Source: an uncultured Clostridia bacterium (GTDB lineage: Bacteria; Bacillota; Clostridia; Christensenellales; Pumilibacteraceae). Taken from it: DNA of 7,005 nucleotides. Shown piece after piece: positions 1 to 6,948 of this stretch (positions are counted from its first letter, which is position 1; every line of letters starts with the position of its first letter). Below the pieces are notes generated by a model. That model ran no database searches. It saw only the letters and a program-made list of their open reading frames with translations, and was not told the origin of the DNA. The position numbers were made by a program, and so were the translations under genes. The DNA lies in the NCBI GenBank assembly GCA_934247335.1, contig CAKQJJ010000068.1, positions 1 to 7,005 of the forward strand, in the 5' to 3' direction.

Positions 1-1
1 G

Positions 2-1558
2 CTCAACCTTGCCGCGGAAGACGGATTCGACCGCCTTATTTTCCCGTCGATAGAAAGAGAAGTGAGAAACGACCTCACCGATAAAGCCGACGAACAGGCG
101 ATAAAAATGTTCGAGGTAAATCTTCGTCCGCTGCTCATGCAGGCGCCGCTCAAAGGCAAAACCATACTCGGACTGGACCCTGCGTACAGAACGGGTTGCA
201 AAATCGCCGTTATCGACGCAAGCGGCAACGTTTTAGACCACACGGTGGTTTATCCCACTCCGCCGCAGAACAAAACCGAAGAGGCAAAGCGCATTTTAAC
301 CGCGCTCATTCTCAAATATAACGTGGACGTCATTTCTATCGGAAACGGCACGGCAAGCAAGGAGTCGGAAATATTCGTTGCCGACCTTATAAAGGATTGC
401 CCCCGCAAAGTGTCGTACGCCGTCGTAAACGAGGCGGGCGCGTCGGTGTACTCGGCAAGTAAGCTGGGAACCGAAGAATTCCCGCAGTTCGACGTAACCG
501 TCCGAAGCGCCGTGTCCATCGCGAGAAGATTGCAGGACCCCTTGGCGGAGCTCATAAAAATAGACGTTAAATCCATAGGCGTGGGGCAGTATCAGCATGA
601 TATGCCGCAAAAACGCCTTACCGAAGTGCTCGAAGGCGTGGTGGAAGACTGCGTAAACAGCGTGGGCGTGGACCTCGGTACCGCGTCGTACAGCCTGTTG
701 TCGTACGTAGCCGGACTTAACACCACAATCGCAAAAAATATCGTCGAATATCGCAAGGAAAAGCCGTTTACTTCGCGCGCCGAACTGCTTAAAGTAAGCA
801 AGCTCGGACCCAAAGCGTACGAGCAGTGCGCCGGATTTTTGCGCCTTACCGGCAGCAGCGAAGTGCTGGACGGAACCGGCGTTCACCCCGAAAGTTACGA
901 GGCTACCAAAAAACTTCTCGCCAAGTACGGCTACACCGAAGAGGACGTGAAAAACAACAATCTCGGCGACCTTAAAAACAAAGTCGCTCGCGACGGAGCG
1001 GCTGCGGTTGCCGCCGAAATAGGCGTGGGCGAAATGACGCTTAACGATATCGTGGACGAAATATTAAAGCCCGGAAGAGATATCCGCGACAGCCTTACTC
1101 CGCCCGTTCTCCGCGCGGACCTCATGGATATAAAAGACCTTAAAGAGGGCATGGAACTGACCGGCGTAGTAAGAAACGTAATAGATTTCGGCGCGTTTAT
1201 CGATATAGGCGTGCATCACGACGGATTGTGTCATATTTCCGAGATAAGCGACCGCTACATCAAGCACCCGTCCGAAGCGCTCAAAGTGGGCGAAACGGTA
1301 AAGGTAAAAGTCATCGGTGTGGACCTTGCAAAAAACAGAATCAACCTGTCGATAAAGGGCGCAAGCGGCTACGTTTCGCAAAAGACCGAAGCGGACAGAC
1401 CCAAACGCGAAAAGCGCGATTTTGCCGACAAAAAGCCCTCGGACAAACAAAATAAGGGCAATTTCAAAGGCGGCGAACGCAGAAATAACAACGGCAGAAA
1501 TTCGGGCGATCTCGAATCTATGCTAAAAGCGCTGCAAAACAAATTCAACAGAAAGTAA
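2..1558 (+). CDS. tex: Tex-family transcription accessory protein, 5'-truncated by window edge
   Basis: This is a cytosolic RNA-binding protein of the Tex/YhgF family, which is linked to transcription. The reading frame is open from base 2 and upstream codons already encode Tex-like sequence (LAAEDGFDRLIFPSIEREVR), so the true start lies before the window. The GTG at 62 is internal. About 518 residues are visible, against roughly 720-780 in complete Tex proteins; the missing part would be the N-terminal helical/HTH region. Visible domains, numbered in this fragment: a YqgF/RNase H-like domain from about 55 (ILGLDPAYRTG) to 185; helix-hairpin-helix segments from about 220 to 285 (SVGVDLGTAS, KLGPKAYEQCAGFLRL); an S1 RNA-binding domain at about 380-452 (GVVRNVIDFGAFIDIG, GLCHISEIS). 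The last ~60 residues form a Lys/Arg/Asn-rich, probably disordered tail ending in a short predicted helix (LESMLKALQNKF). The family call is secure; the exact cellular role of Tex is poorly defined even in studied species. Confidence 0.95.
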   Translation, partial: LNLAAEDGFDRLIFPSIEREVRNDLTDKADEQAIKMFEVNLRPLLMQAPLKGKTILGLDPAYRTGCKIAVIDASGNVLDHTVVYPTPPQNKTEEAKRILTALILKYNVDVISIGNGTASKESEIFVADLIKDCPRKVSYAVVNEAGASVYSASKLGTEEFPQFDVTVRSAVSIARRLQDPLAELIKIDVKSIGVGQYQHDMPQKRLTEVLEGVVEDCVNSVGVDLGTASYSLLSYVAGLNTTIAKNIVEYRKEKPFTSRAELLKVSKLGPKAYEQCAGFLRLTGSSEVLDGTGVHPESYEATKKLLAKYGYTEEDVKNNNLGDLKNKVARDGAAAVAAEIGVGEMTLNDIVDEILKPGRDIRDSLTPPVLRADLMDIKDLKEGMELTGVVRNVIDFGAFIDIGVHHDGLCHISEISDRYIKHPSEALKVGETVKVKVIGVDLAKNRINLSIKGASGYVSQKTEADRPKREKRDFADKKPSDKQNKGNFKGGERRNNNGRNSGDLESMLKALQNKFNRK

Positions 1559-1664
1559 TACTTCTTCTTGTAAACGCGCCAATCCCGAAAAAGCAAAAAA
1601 CTCAGAAGTTTGAGAGAATATAAAAGCAAAATTTAAAAATTTCTCGCAAAAAAGGAGAAAGATC
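1559..1664 (+). other. tex-thrS gap; no T-box leader and no clear terminator
   Basis: This 106-base A-rich spacer separates tex from thrS. It has no convincing GC-rich hairpin with a T-run, so read-through from tex into thrS is possible. A TTGAGA (1610-1615) followed 17 bases later by TTAAAA (1633-1638) is only a weak promoter candidate. The spacer is too short for a full T-box leader and contains no recognisable T-box GGTGG core, although many Firmicutes control thrS by a T-box. The thrS ribosome-binding site AAAGGAG is at 1651-1657. Confidence 0.6.
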
Positions 1665-3428
1665 ATGAAAATTATTTACAAAGACGGAACTGTAGCCGAG
1701 TGCCCCGAAGAACTCGAACTCGAAGTCATTCGCCACACGGCGGCTCACGTACTCGCTCAGGCTGTTAAACGCCTCTATCCCGAAGCGGATTTCGGATACG
1801 GACCCGCTACCGAAAAGGGATTTTACTACGACGTCGATCTCGGCGACACCAAGCTGACCGACGAGGATCTGGGTAAAATCGAAGCCGAAATGAGAAAGAT
1901 AGTAAAAGAAAATCTTCCCATAAAGCCCTTCATTCTGCCCCGCGCCGAAGCGATAAAGCTTATGCAGGACAGAAAGGAAAAGTATAAGGTGGAGCATATC
2001 GGCGACCTTCCCGAAGACGCCGTAATCAGCTTCTATCAGCAGGGCGAGTATATCGATATGTGCGTGGGCCCGCACCTTTGCTATACAAAGGCACTCAAAG
2101 CGTTCAAAATCACGCAGCAGTCGGGCGCTTACTGGAAAAACGACAAAAACAACAAAATGCTCACCCGTATCGGCGGCATAGCTTTCCGCACGCAAGAAGA
2201 GCTGGACGAGCATCTCAAATTGCTCGAAGAAGCGGAAAAGCGCGATCACAGAAAGATAGGCAAGGAAATGGAACTGTTCATGCTTTGCGACGAAGGTCCC
2301 GGATTCCCCTTCTTCCTGCCCAAGGGTATGGCGCTTAAAAACGCGCTCATCGATTACTGGCGCGAAATTCACACCCGCGAAAACTACGTCGAAGTGTCCA
2401 CTCCGCTCATCATGAACAGACATTTGTGGGAAACCAGCGGTCACTGGGATCATTATAAAGACAATATGTATTCCACGATTATCGACGACGAAGTGTACTG
2501 CATAAAGCCCATGAACTGCCCCGGCGGAGTCATGGTATACCGCAGCAAACCGCACAGCTATCGCGAACTCCCGCTGAGAGTGGGCGAACTGGGCATCGTT
2601 CATCGTCACGAGCTTAAAGGCGCGCTGCACGGCTTGTTCCGCGTGCGTTGCTTCACTCAGGACGACGCTCACATATTCATGAGAAGAGAACAGATCACCG
2701 ACGAAATCGTGGGAGTCGTTCATCTCATCAACGAAGTGTACAGCAAATTCGGCTTTGAGTATTTCGTCGAACTGTCCACCCGTCCCGAAAACAGCATGGG
2801 TAGCGACGAAGATTGGGAAGCGGCAACCAACGGTCTTAAAACCGCGCTCGAAAAACTCAATCTGCCCTATATTATAAACGAGGGCGACGGCGCGTTCTAC
2901 GGTCCGAAGATCGACTTCCACCTGCGCGATTCTCTTGGTAGAACCTGGCAGTGCGGAACCATTCAGCTCGACTTCCAGATGCCGCTCAACTTCAACCTCG
3001 AATATATCGACGAAAAGGGAGAGCGTCAGCGTCCCATCATGATTCACCGCGTATGCTTCGGCTCCATAGAGCGTTTCATCGGCATACTTACCGAACATTT
3101 TGCCGGCAAATTCCCCACCTGGCTTGCGCCAACTCAGGTTAAAGTGCTTACTCTTCCCGGAACGGACGACAGCTTTGCCAAGGAAGTTTACGAAAAACTG
3201 CGCGAAAACAGAATCCGCGTCGAGCTTGACGACCGTAACGAGAAAATCGGTTACAAGGTTCGCGAAGCTCGTCAGGTAGACCGCGTTCCCTATATGCTGA
3301 TCATCGGCAAGAACGAAATCGAAAACCTCGTCGTTTCCGTGCGCTCGCGCGAAACCGATCAGACCGAAACCATGACTTTCGACGAGTTCCTCGCAAAAAT
3401 CACCGATCAGATCAAAAACAGAATTTAA
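1665..3428 (+). CDS. thrS: Threonyl-tRNA synthetase lacking most of the TGS domain
   Basis: This class II aminoacyl-tRNA synthetase charges tRNA-Thr with threonine in the cytosol. The start is ATG at 1665, seven bases after AAAGGAG; an in-frame TGA at 1611-1613 rules out a longer protein. The editing domain (about 20-190) is intact: HTAAH gives His24 and His28, and CVGPH gives Cys133 and His137, the usual editing-site residues. The catalytic core carries the three zinc ligands at the expected spacing: Cys285 (MNCPGG), His336 (DDAHIF) and His461 (MIHRV). Motif 2 is HRHELKGALHGLFRVR and motif 3 is FGSIERFIGIL. The anticodon-binding domain runs from about 485 (APTQVKVL) to the end. At 587 residues it is about 55 shorter than E. 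coli ThrRS (642), and the loss falls in the N-terminal TGS domain, of which only the first strand-turn-strand (MKIIYKDGTVAECPE) seems to remain. The gene ends at its own terminator. Confidence 0.98.
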   Translation: MKIIYKDGTVAECPEELELEVIRHTAAHVLAQAVKRLYPEADFGYGPATEKGFYYDVDLGDTKLTDEDLGKIEAEMRKIVKENLPIKPFILPRAEAIKLMQDRKEKYKVEHIGDLPEDAVISFYQQGEYIDMCVGPHLCYTKALKAFKITQQSGAYWKNDKNNKMLTRIGGIAFRTQEELDEHLKLLEEAEKRDHRKIGKEMELFMLCDEGPGFPFFLPKGMALKNALIDYWREIHTRENYVEVSTPLIMNRHLWETSGHWDHYKDNMYSTIIDDEVYCIKPMNCPGGVMVYRSKPHSYRELPLRVGELGIVHRHELKGALHGLFRVRCFTQDDAHIFMRREQITDEIVGVVHLINEVYSKFGFEYFVELSTRPENSMGSDEDWEAATNGLKTALEKLNLPYIINEGDGAFYGPKIDFHLRDSLGRTWQCGTIQLDFQMPLNFNLEYIDEKGERQRPIMIHRVCFGSIERFIGILTEHFAGKFPTWLAPTQVKVLTLPGTDDSFAKEVYEKLRENRIRVELDDRNEKIGYKVREARQVDRVPYMLIIGKNEIENLVVSVRSRETDQTETMTFDEFLAKITDQIKNRI

Positions 3429-3441
3429 TTTATAAAAGACG

Positions 3442-3478
3442 AAAGGCGACGGCATAAAAGCTGCCGCTTTTTATTTTT
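3442..3478 (+). terminator. Rho-independent terminator after thrS
   Basis: The arm AAAGGCGACGGC (3442-3453) pairs with GCTGCCGCTTT (3460 onward) around the 6-base loop ATAAAA. The stem has one A-C mismatch and two G-U pairs. The T-rich run TTTTTATTTTT follows at once. It lies 13 bases past the thrS stop and separates thrS from the next unit. Confidence 0.85.
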
Positions 3479-3480
3479 AA

Positions 3481-3503
3481 ATTCCGGGAATAAATAATTA
3501 TTT
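3481..3503 (+). repeat. Two adjacent inverted repeats upstream of the GRE promoter (possible operator)
   Basis: ATTCC-G-GGAAT (3481-3491) is followed at once by the perfect 12-base palindrome AAATAATTATTT (3492-3503). They sit about 40-60 bases before the -35 box, around -75 to -100 relative to the expected start, where an activator could bind. Both are short and the region is A/T-rich, so chance is a real alternative. I recognise no known regulator consensus. Confidence 0.25.
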
Positions 3504-3543
3504 TGCAATAAAGTATGCCTATAAATAAATGTTTCGATTTCGC

Positions 3544-3572
3544 TTGCCTAAATAAAGTCGCGAGTGTATAAT
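3544..3572 (+). promoter_or_regulatory. Sigma-A/sigma-70 promoter for the GRE-reductase unit
   Basis: The -35 box is TTGCCT (3544-3549) and the -10 box is a perfect TATAAT (3567-3572), with an optimal 17-base spacer. The predicted transcription start is near 3579, giving a 5' UTR of about 38 bases. It lies after the thrS terminator, so the two downstream genes should form their own transcription unit. The ribosome-binding site GAGGAAA (3607-3613) precedes the ATG at 3617. Confidence 0.75.
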
Positions 3573-3616
3573 TTAGGAAAAGAAAAACCGTTAAAACGAA
3601 ATAGAAGAGGAAAATT

Positions 3617-5839
3617 ATGACCAACGTCGAAGAGGCAATCGCCTCTCTTACCCAAAAGCCGCTTAAAGCCACCAGCTTTCAACGCATAAAACTGCTCGGC
3701 GATATAAAAAACGAGTGCGCGGGACTTCCGCAGCCGCTCGCTTTCGCAAAGGCGATGACCTATCTTCTCGAAAACGTCGACACTCCCGTTTGCGATAACG
3801 ACGTCATTGCCGGGCGCTACGTAGATAAGGTTCTGACGAAAGAGGAAGAAGAATATTTCCGGGCGTTCGTTGCCGACAAAGAAAATCTGTATCACACTAC
3901 GATTTTTGAAACCGGGCATTGCACTCTCGACCGGGAAGACCTAATTAAAAGCGGGCTAACCGGGCTTAAAGCGCGCGCCGGGCAAAGCCTTGAAAAACAT
4001 AAAGGCGATAAAGACAAGGAAATTTTTCTTGAAGGCGCAATAGGCTTTTACGACGCCGTAATTTCATTTATAAAACGCTATGCCGTCGCCGCCGAAAAAG
4101 CGGGTAAAAACGAAATCGCCGCCGCGCTCGAAGCAATAGCAACGCGCGCTCCTCAAAGCTTTTTCGAGGGAGTGCAGCTGTGGTGGATGGTCGCGTTTAT
4201 CGATTGCGCGTACGTCACGGCAAACCCCACGTTGTCGCTCGGCAGACCGGACGCGTTCCTTTATTCTTTATATAAGAAAGACAAGGCGCGCGGAATTACC
4301 GACGAACGCATAGAAGAAATAATAACCGACTACTACTGCAAGCATAATCTCATCATGGGCAGAGGCGAGCATCAGCTGGGCGACGAAAGCAATACGACGG
4401 GCTGGGATCGCATTCTCAATTTCGACGCGCCGCAGTATCTGCATCTTGCCGGCACGGATAAGGACGGTTTGCCCGCCGTAAACGAGCTGACTTTGTTGTT
4501 TGCGAACTGCATTCACCCGGGATTTAAAAATCCGGTTGTTGTCGTGCGCTATTACGAGGGTATGGCGGACGAACACCCAAAGCTTTGGCGCGTTCTCATG
4601 CAAAAGGCTATGGAAAGCTGTTCCGTGATGTTTTACAACGACAACGACGTGATTTCGGCTTTTCAAAAAGTAGGAGTGCCGCTTGCCGACGCGCGCGAAT
4701 ACGAGCATTTCGGCTGCAACTGGGCGGGATTGGGTAAAAATTCGTGCTGGATGTTGTCGGCTCCGCGTTCGCCGCAGTTTTCTCCCGACGCAAGCCCCGA
4801 GGAAAAGAAAGAACTCAAAGAGGGCTATCTCCGCACTCACCGGCTAAACGGCTGGACGCAGGACTTTATGGAAGTCGCCCGCGAACTCAACGCGAAAAGC
4901 ACGCCGCCAAAAAGCATAGACGAGTTTTATTCGGCGTTTAACGAGAGAGTGAAAGATTTCGTTTCGTTCAAGCTCGAAAATCTTAGAAAGGAACTGCTCG
5001 TGCGCAATCGTCATCCGTCCGCAATTCTGACCGCGGGCGACTGTTTCCGCGTTCCGCCGATAGAAACGGCAACCGCAAACAACGCAAGCGCGGCAAAGTG
5101 GCATTTCCAGATCCAGACGCTTATTTGTTTCGCTTCGCTCGTCGATCTGTTCACCGTTGTCGATCGGCTGGTGTTTCGCGATAAAAAATACACGCTGTCG
5201 CAGCTGTTTGACGCGGTTGACGTAAATTTCGACGGCTATCCGCAAATTTTAGCTGCGTGCCGCAAAGTCAAAAAATTCGGAAGCGACGACGAGCTGAGCA
5301 ACTATCACGCCGCGCGCGTGCTGGGTGATTATCTCGATATCGTGCAGAAGTCGAGCGTGCCGTACGCCGAAAAGTACGGCATAGTGCTTATGCCGTCCAT
5401 TCAGAGCGATACGCACAACGTTCGGATGGGAGCGGCTTCTGGTGCCACGTTCGACGGAAGACTTGCCGGCGAGCCGTTTTCGCAAAATTCGCGCCCGTCG
5501 TTCGGCTCGTGCGTAAACGGAATTACCGGAATGCTCTCGTCGCTTATGAAACTGCCCATGCGTGGGCTTGCTTCCGGCTCGCTCAACGTGGATATTCAGC
5601 CCAAAGATTTTCACGGCGAAGAAGGCGCGGCTATGCTCGGCTCGATGATAAAAACCTATCTCGACGGCGGCGGACTGCACGTTCAGGTAAGCTGTCAGAA
5701 CGTCGAAGATTTCATCGACGCGCAAATTCACCCCGAAAAACACCGCGATCTAATGGTGCGGGTCACCGGTTACAGCGGAATATTCGTGGATTTTTCCAAA
5801 CAAGTACAGGATTACGTAATAGAGAGGATGAAACAATGA
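3617..5839 (+). CDS. Glycyl radical enzyme, PFL/glycerol dehydratase superfamily, unknown substrate
   Basis: This is an oxygen-sensitive enzyme expected to hold a stable glycyl radical made post-translationally by a radical-SAM activase, and to use a Cys thiyl radical for catalysis. It has 740 residues. The PFL-type barrel domain covers roughly 10-590, with family landmarks QRIKLLGDI near the start, SLGRPD (G209-D212 region) and FYNDNDVISAFQKVGVPL. The radical Cys is Cys367 in EHFGCNWAG. The glycyl radical domain follows, with GATFDGRLAGEP from residue 609, the segment IHPEKHRDLMVRVTGYSG, and the radical Gly718, 22 residues from the C-terminus, as normal for the family. Unusually, the residue two after the Cys is Trp (C-N-W), not the Glu of the C-x-E motif of characterised dehydratases, nor the Cys-Cys pair of true pyruvate formate-lyase. 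There is no long N-terminal extension of the kind that targets related enzymes to microcompartments. No activase is encoded in the window. The gene overlaps the reductase gene by 4 bases. Superfamily membership is secure; the reaction is not assignable. Confidence 0.93.
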   Translation: MTNVEEAIASLTQKPLKATSFQRIKLLGDIKNECAGLPQPLAFAKAMTYLLENVDTPVCDNDVIAGRYVDKVLTKEEEEYFRAFVADKENLYHTTIFETGHCTLDREDLIKSGLTGLKARAGQSLEKHKGDKDKEIFLEGAIGFYDAVISFIKRYAVAAEKAGKNEIAAALEAIATRAPQSFFEGVQLWWMVAFIDCAYVTANPTLSLGRPDAFLYSLYKKDKARGITDERIEEIITDYYCKHNLIMGRGEHQLGDESNTTGWDRILNFDAPQYLHLAGTDKDGLPAVNELTLLFANCIHPGFKNPVVVVRYYEGMADEHPKLWRVLMQKAMESCSVMFYNDNDVISAFQKVGVPLADAREYEHFGCNWAGLGKNSCWMLSAPRSPQFSPDASPEEKKELKEGYLRTHRLNGWTQDFMEVARELNAKSTPPKSIDEFYSAFNERVKDFVSFKLENLRKELLVRNRHPSAILTAGDCFRVPPIETATANNASAAKWHFQIQTLICFASLVDLFTVVDRLVFRDKKYTLSQLFDAVDVNFDGYPQILAACRKVKKFGSDDELSNYHAARVLGDYLDIVQKSSVPYAEKYGIVLMPSIQSDTHNVRMGAASGATFDGRLAGEPFSQNSRPSFGSCVNGITGMLSSLMKLPMRGLASGSLNVDIQPKDFHGEEGAAMLGSMIKTYLDGGGLHVQVSCQNVEDFIDAQIHPEKHRDLMVRVTGYSGIFVDFSKQVQDYVIERMKQ

Positions 5840-6768
5840 AGAAAATAGAATTAAATGGACTTAACGTAAGCGAAGTGTGTCTCGGCGCCATGAATTTCGG
5901 CTCGTCCACGAGCGAGGAAAATTCTTTTGCCGTTCTGGACGCCTTCGTGGAACGCGGCGGAAATTTCATCGATACTTCCAACAACTACGCTCACTGGCTG
6001 GGCACCGGCGACGAAAGCGAAACCACGCTCGGCAAATGGCTCCGTAGTCGAGGCGGCAGAGATAAACTGGTTATCGCAACCAAAGTGGGCTTCGATCGCC
6101 ACGGCGAAGGGCAGGGCCTTAAAAAAGAACAGATAGAATACTGGATAGATCAAAGCCTCAAAAAACTGCAAACCGATTACGTCGATTTGTATTACGCTCA
6201 CACCGACGACCCGACGACGCCGCTCGACGAAACCATGGAAGCGTTCTATTCGCTCGTCAAAAAAGGCAAAGTACGCGTTCTCGGCGCCAGCAATTACGAC
6301 GTGTGGCGCTTTATAGACGCAAACGCGGTGGCGGAAAAGAAAAATCTCACGCCGTTTACCGTTATGCAACAGCGTTTTACTTATCTTTACGAACAAACCG
6401 ACGTCGCTCCGAAGTATAAATTCAACGAAGTCACCTCGCGCGAGCGCATGCGCTTTCTTGCCGATCGCAAAATTCCGCTCGTCGCATATTCCTGTCTTGC
6501 AAAGGGCGGCTATTCGTCGCCTGCCCGTATGCCGGAAAATATGATTACCGGCAAAAGAATGCAAACTCTTACCGATATGGCGCGCGAAAAGGGAGTAGAT
6601 CCGTCTGCGCTCGTGGTTGCCTGGCTGGTAAATCTGTGCCGCATGCCCGACTGCACCCGAGTGATTCCGCTGTTCTCGTCGTCGAGCGTCGGTCATTTCG
6701 TCGAAAACCTGTCCGGCTGCGACGTGAATTTAACCGACGAAGAAATGAAAATTCTGACCAACGCGTAA
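5836..6768 (+). CDS. Aldo/keto reductase, NAD(P)H-dependent
   Basis: This 310-residue cytosolic oxidoreductase belongs to the aldo/keto reductase superfamily, (beta/alpha)8-barrel enzymes that reduce aldehydes or ketones with NAD(P)H. The catalytic tetrad is complete: Asp46 and Tyr51 (FIDTSNNYAHW), Lys83 (IATKVGF) and His122 (YYAHTDDP). Other family features are the N-terminal MKKIELNGLNVSEVCLGAMNFG, the cofactor-side GASNY after KKGKVRVL, YSCLAKGGYS, and the C-terminal FSSSSVGHFVENLSG phosphate-binding region. The start is ATG at 5836, overlapping the upstream TGA as ATGA, with GAGAGG (5822-5827) eight bases before it. The frame is open further upstream to 5509, but that extension is non-homologous and lies inside the radical-enzyme gene. 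The tight coupling suggests it acts on the product of the radical enzyme, probably a carbonyl compound; this is inference. The substrate and cofactor preference cannot be read from the sequence. Confidence 0.93.
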   Translation: MKKIELNGLNVSEVCLGAMNFGSSTSEENSFAVLDAFVERGGNFIDTSNNYAHWLGTGDESETTLGKWLRSRGGRDKLVIATKVGFDRHGEGQGLKKEQIEYWIDQSLKKLQTDYVDLYYAHTDDPTTPLDETMEAFYSLVKKGKVRVLGASNYDVWRFIDANAVAEKKNLTPFTVMQQRFTYLYEQTDVAPKYKFNEVTSRERMRFLADRKIPLVAYSCLAKGGYSSPARMPENMITGKRMQTLTDMAREKGVDPSALVVAWLVNLCRMPDCTRVIPLFSSSSVGHFVENLSGCDVNLTDEEMKILTNA

Positions 6769-6830
6769 TTTTTTCCGCGTCGCGTTAAAATTTCATAACT
6801 TCTGAATTTAATAAAAACCCCTGAAAAAAG

Positions 6831-6860
6831 CCCCAAAACACTCGATTTCGGGGTATTTTT
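6831..6860 (+). terminator. Probable Rho-independent terminator after the reductase gene
   Basis: CCCCAAAA (6831-6838) pairs with TTTCGGGG (6846-6853) around a 7-base loop, with one A-C mismatch inside four G-C and three A-T pairs. The tail TATTTTT (6854-6860) follows. It lies 62 bases after the stop and closes the two-gene unit. The stem is modest, so some read-through is possible. An ACCCC at 6817-6821 could compete for the same GGGGT arm. Confidence 0.6.
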
Positions 6861-6870
6861 GGAGGTAAAG

Positions 6871-6942
6871 GAAAAAACCTGAAAAAAATTTTAAAAAAGG
6901 GTGTAAAAACGCTTGACAAGGGAGTGGAAAATATGGTATTAT
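6871..6942 (+). promoter_or_regulatory. Very strong promoter with UP-like A-tracts and extended -10
   Basis: The -35 box is a consensus TTGACA (6913-6918). The -10 box is TATTAT (6937-6942), spaced by 18 bases and preceded by TGG (6934-6936), which makes an extended -10. Upstream of the -35 box, about 6871-6910 is packed with A- and T-tracts resembling an UP element. The predicted start is near G6949. This architecture is typical of stable-RNA genes or highly expressed leaders. No coding start is seen between it and the window end. Confidence 0.8.
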
Positions 6943-6948
6943 AAACGG

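Noticed and set aside
62..64. GTG as the start of tex
   Set aside because: Codons from base 2 to 61 are in frame and encode conserved Tex sequence, so this is an internal valine.
1602..3455. 617-codon open frame on the minus strand, opposite thrS
   Set aside because: It mirrors thrS almost exactly, its translation resembles no known family, it has unusual Phe/Val/His-rich composition, and it results from the codon bias of thrS. The plus-strand gene is unambiguous.
3503..3525. TTGCAA and TATAAA as a second promoter before the radical enzyme
   Set aside because: The spacer is only 11 bases, too short for sigma-A promoters. The 3544-3572 pair is far better.
5509..5835. 109-residue N-terminal extension of the aldo/keto reductase frame
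   Set aside because: It lies wholly within the radical-enzyme gene in another frame, is Arg-rich with no family similarity, and the ATG at 5836 has a ribosome-binding site and gives a normal-length reductase.
5851..6696. 281-codon minus-strand open frame opposite the reductase
   Set aside because: It is a shadow of the aldo/keto reductase, with no recognisable domain.
6760..6786. AACGCG / CGCGTT inverted repeat spanning the reductase stop codon
   Set aside because: The stem is only 6 pairs with a 15-base loop and is followed by an A-run, not a T-run, so it is a poor terminator. The hairpin at 6831-6860 is better.
6861..6866. GGAGGT resembling a strong ribosome-binding site
   Set aside because: No usable start follows. 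GTG at 6901 is followed at once by TAA, and ATG at 6933 is stopped after three codons.
6813..6888. Imperfect direct repeat AAAAACCCCTGAAAAAA (6813-6829) and AAAAAACCTGAAAAAAA (6872-6888)
   Set aside because: It is mostly A-runs in an A-rich gap, with two copies only and no target-site or mobile-element context. Chance similarity is likely.
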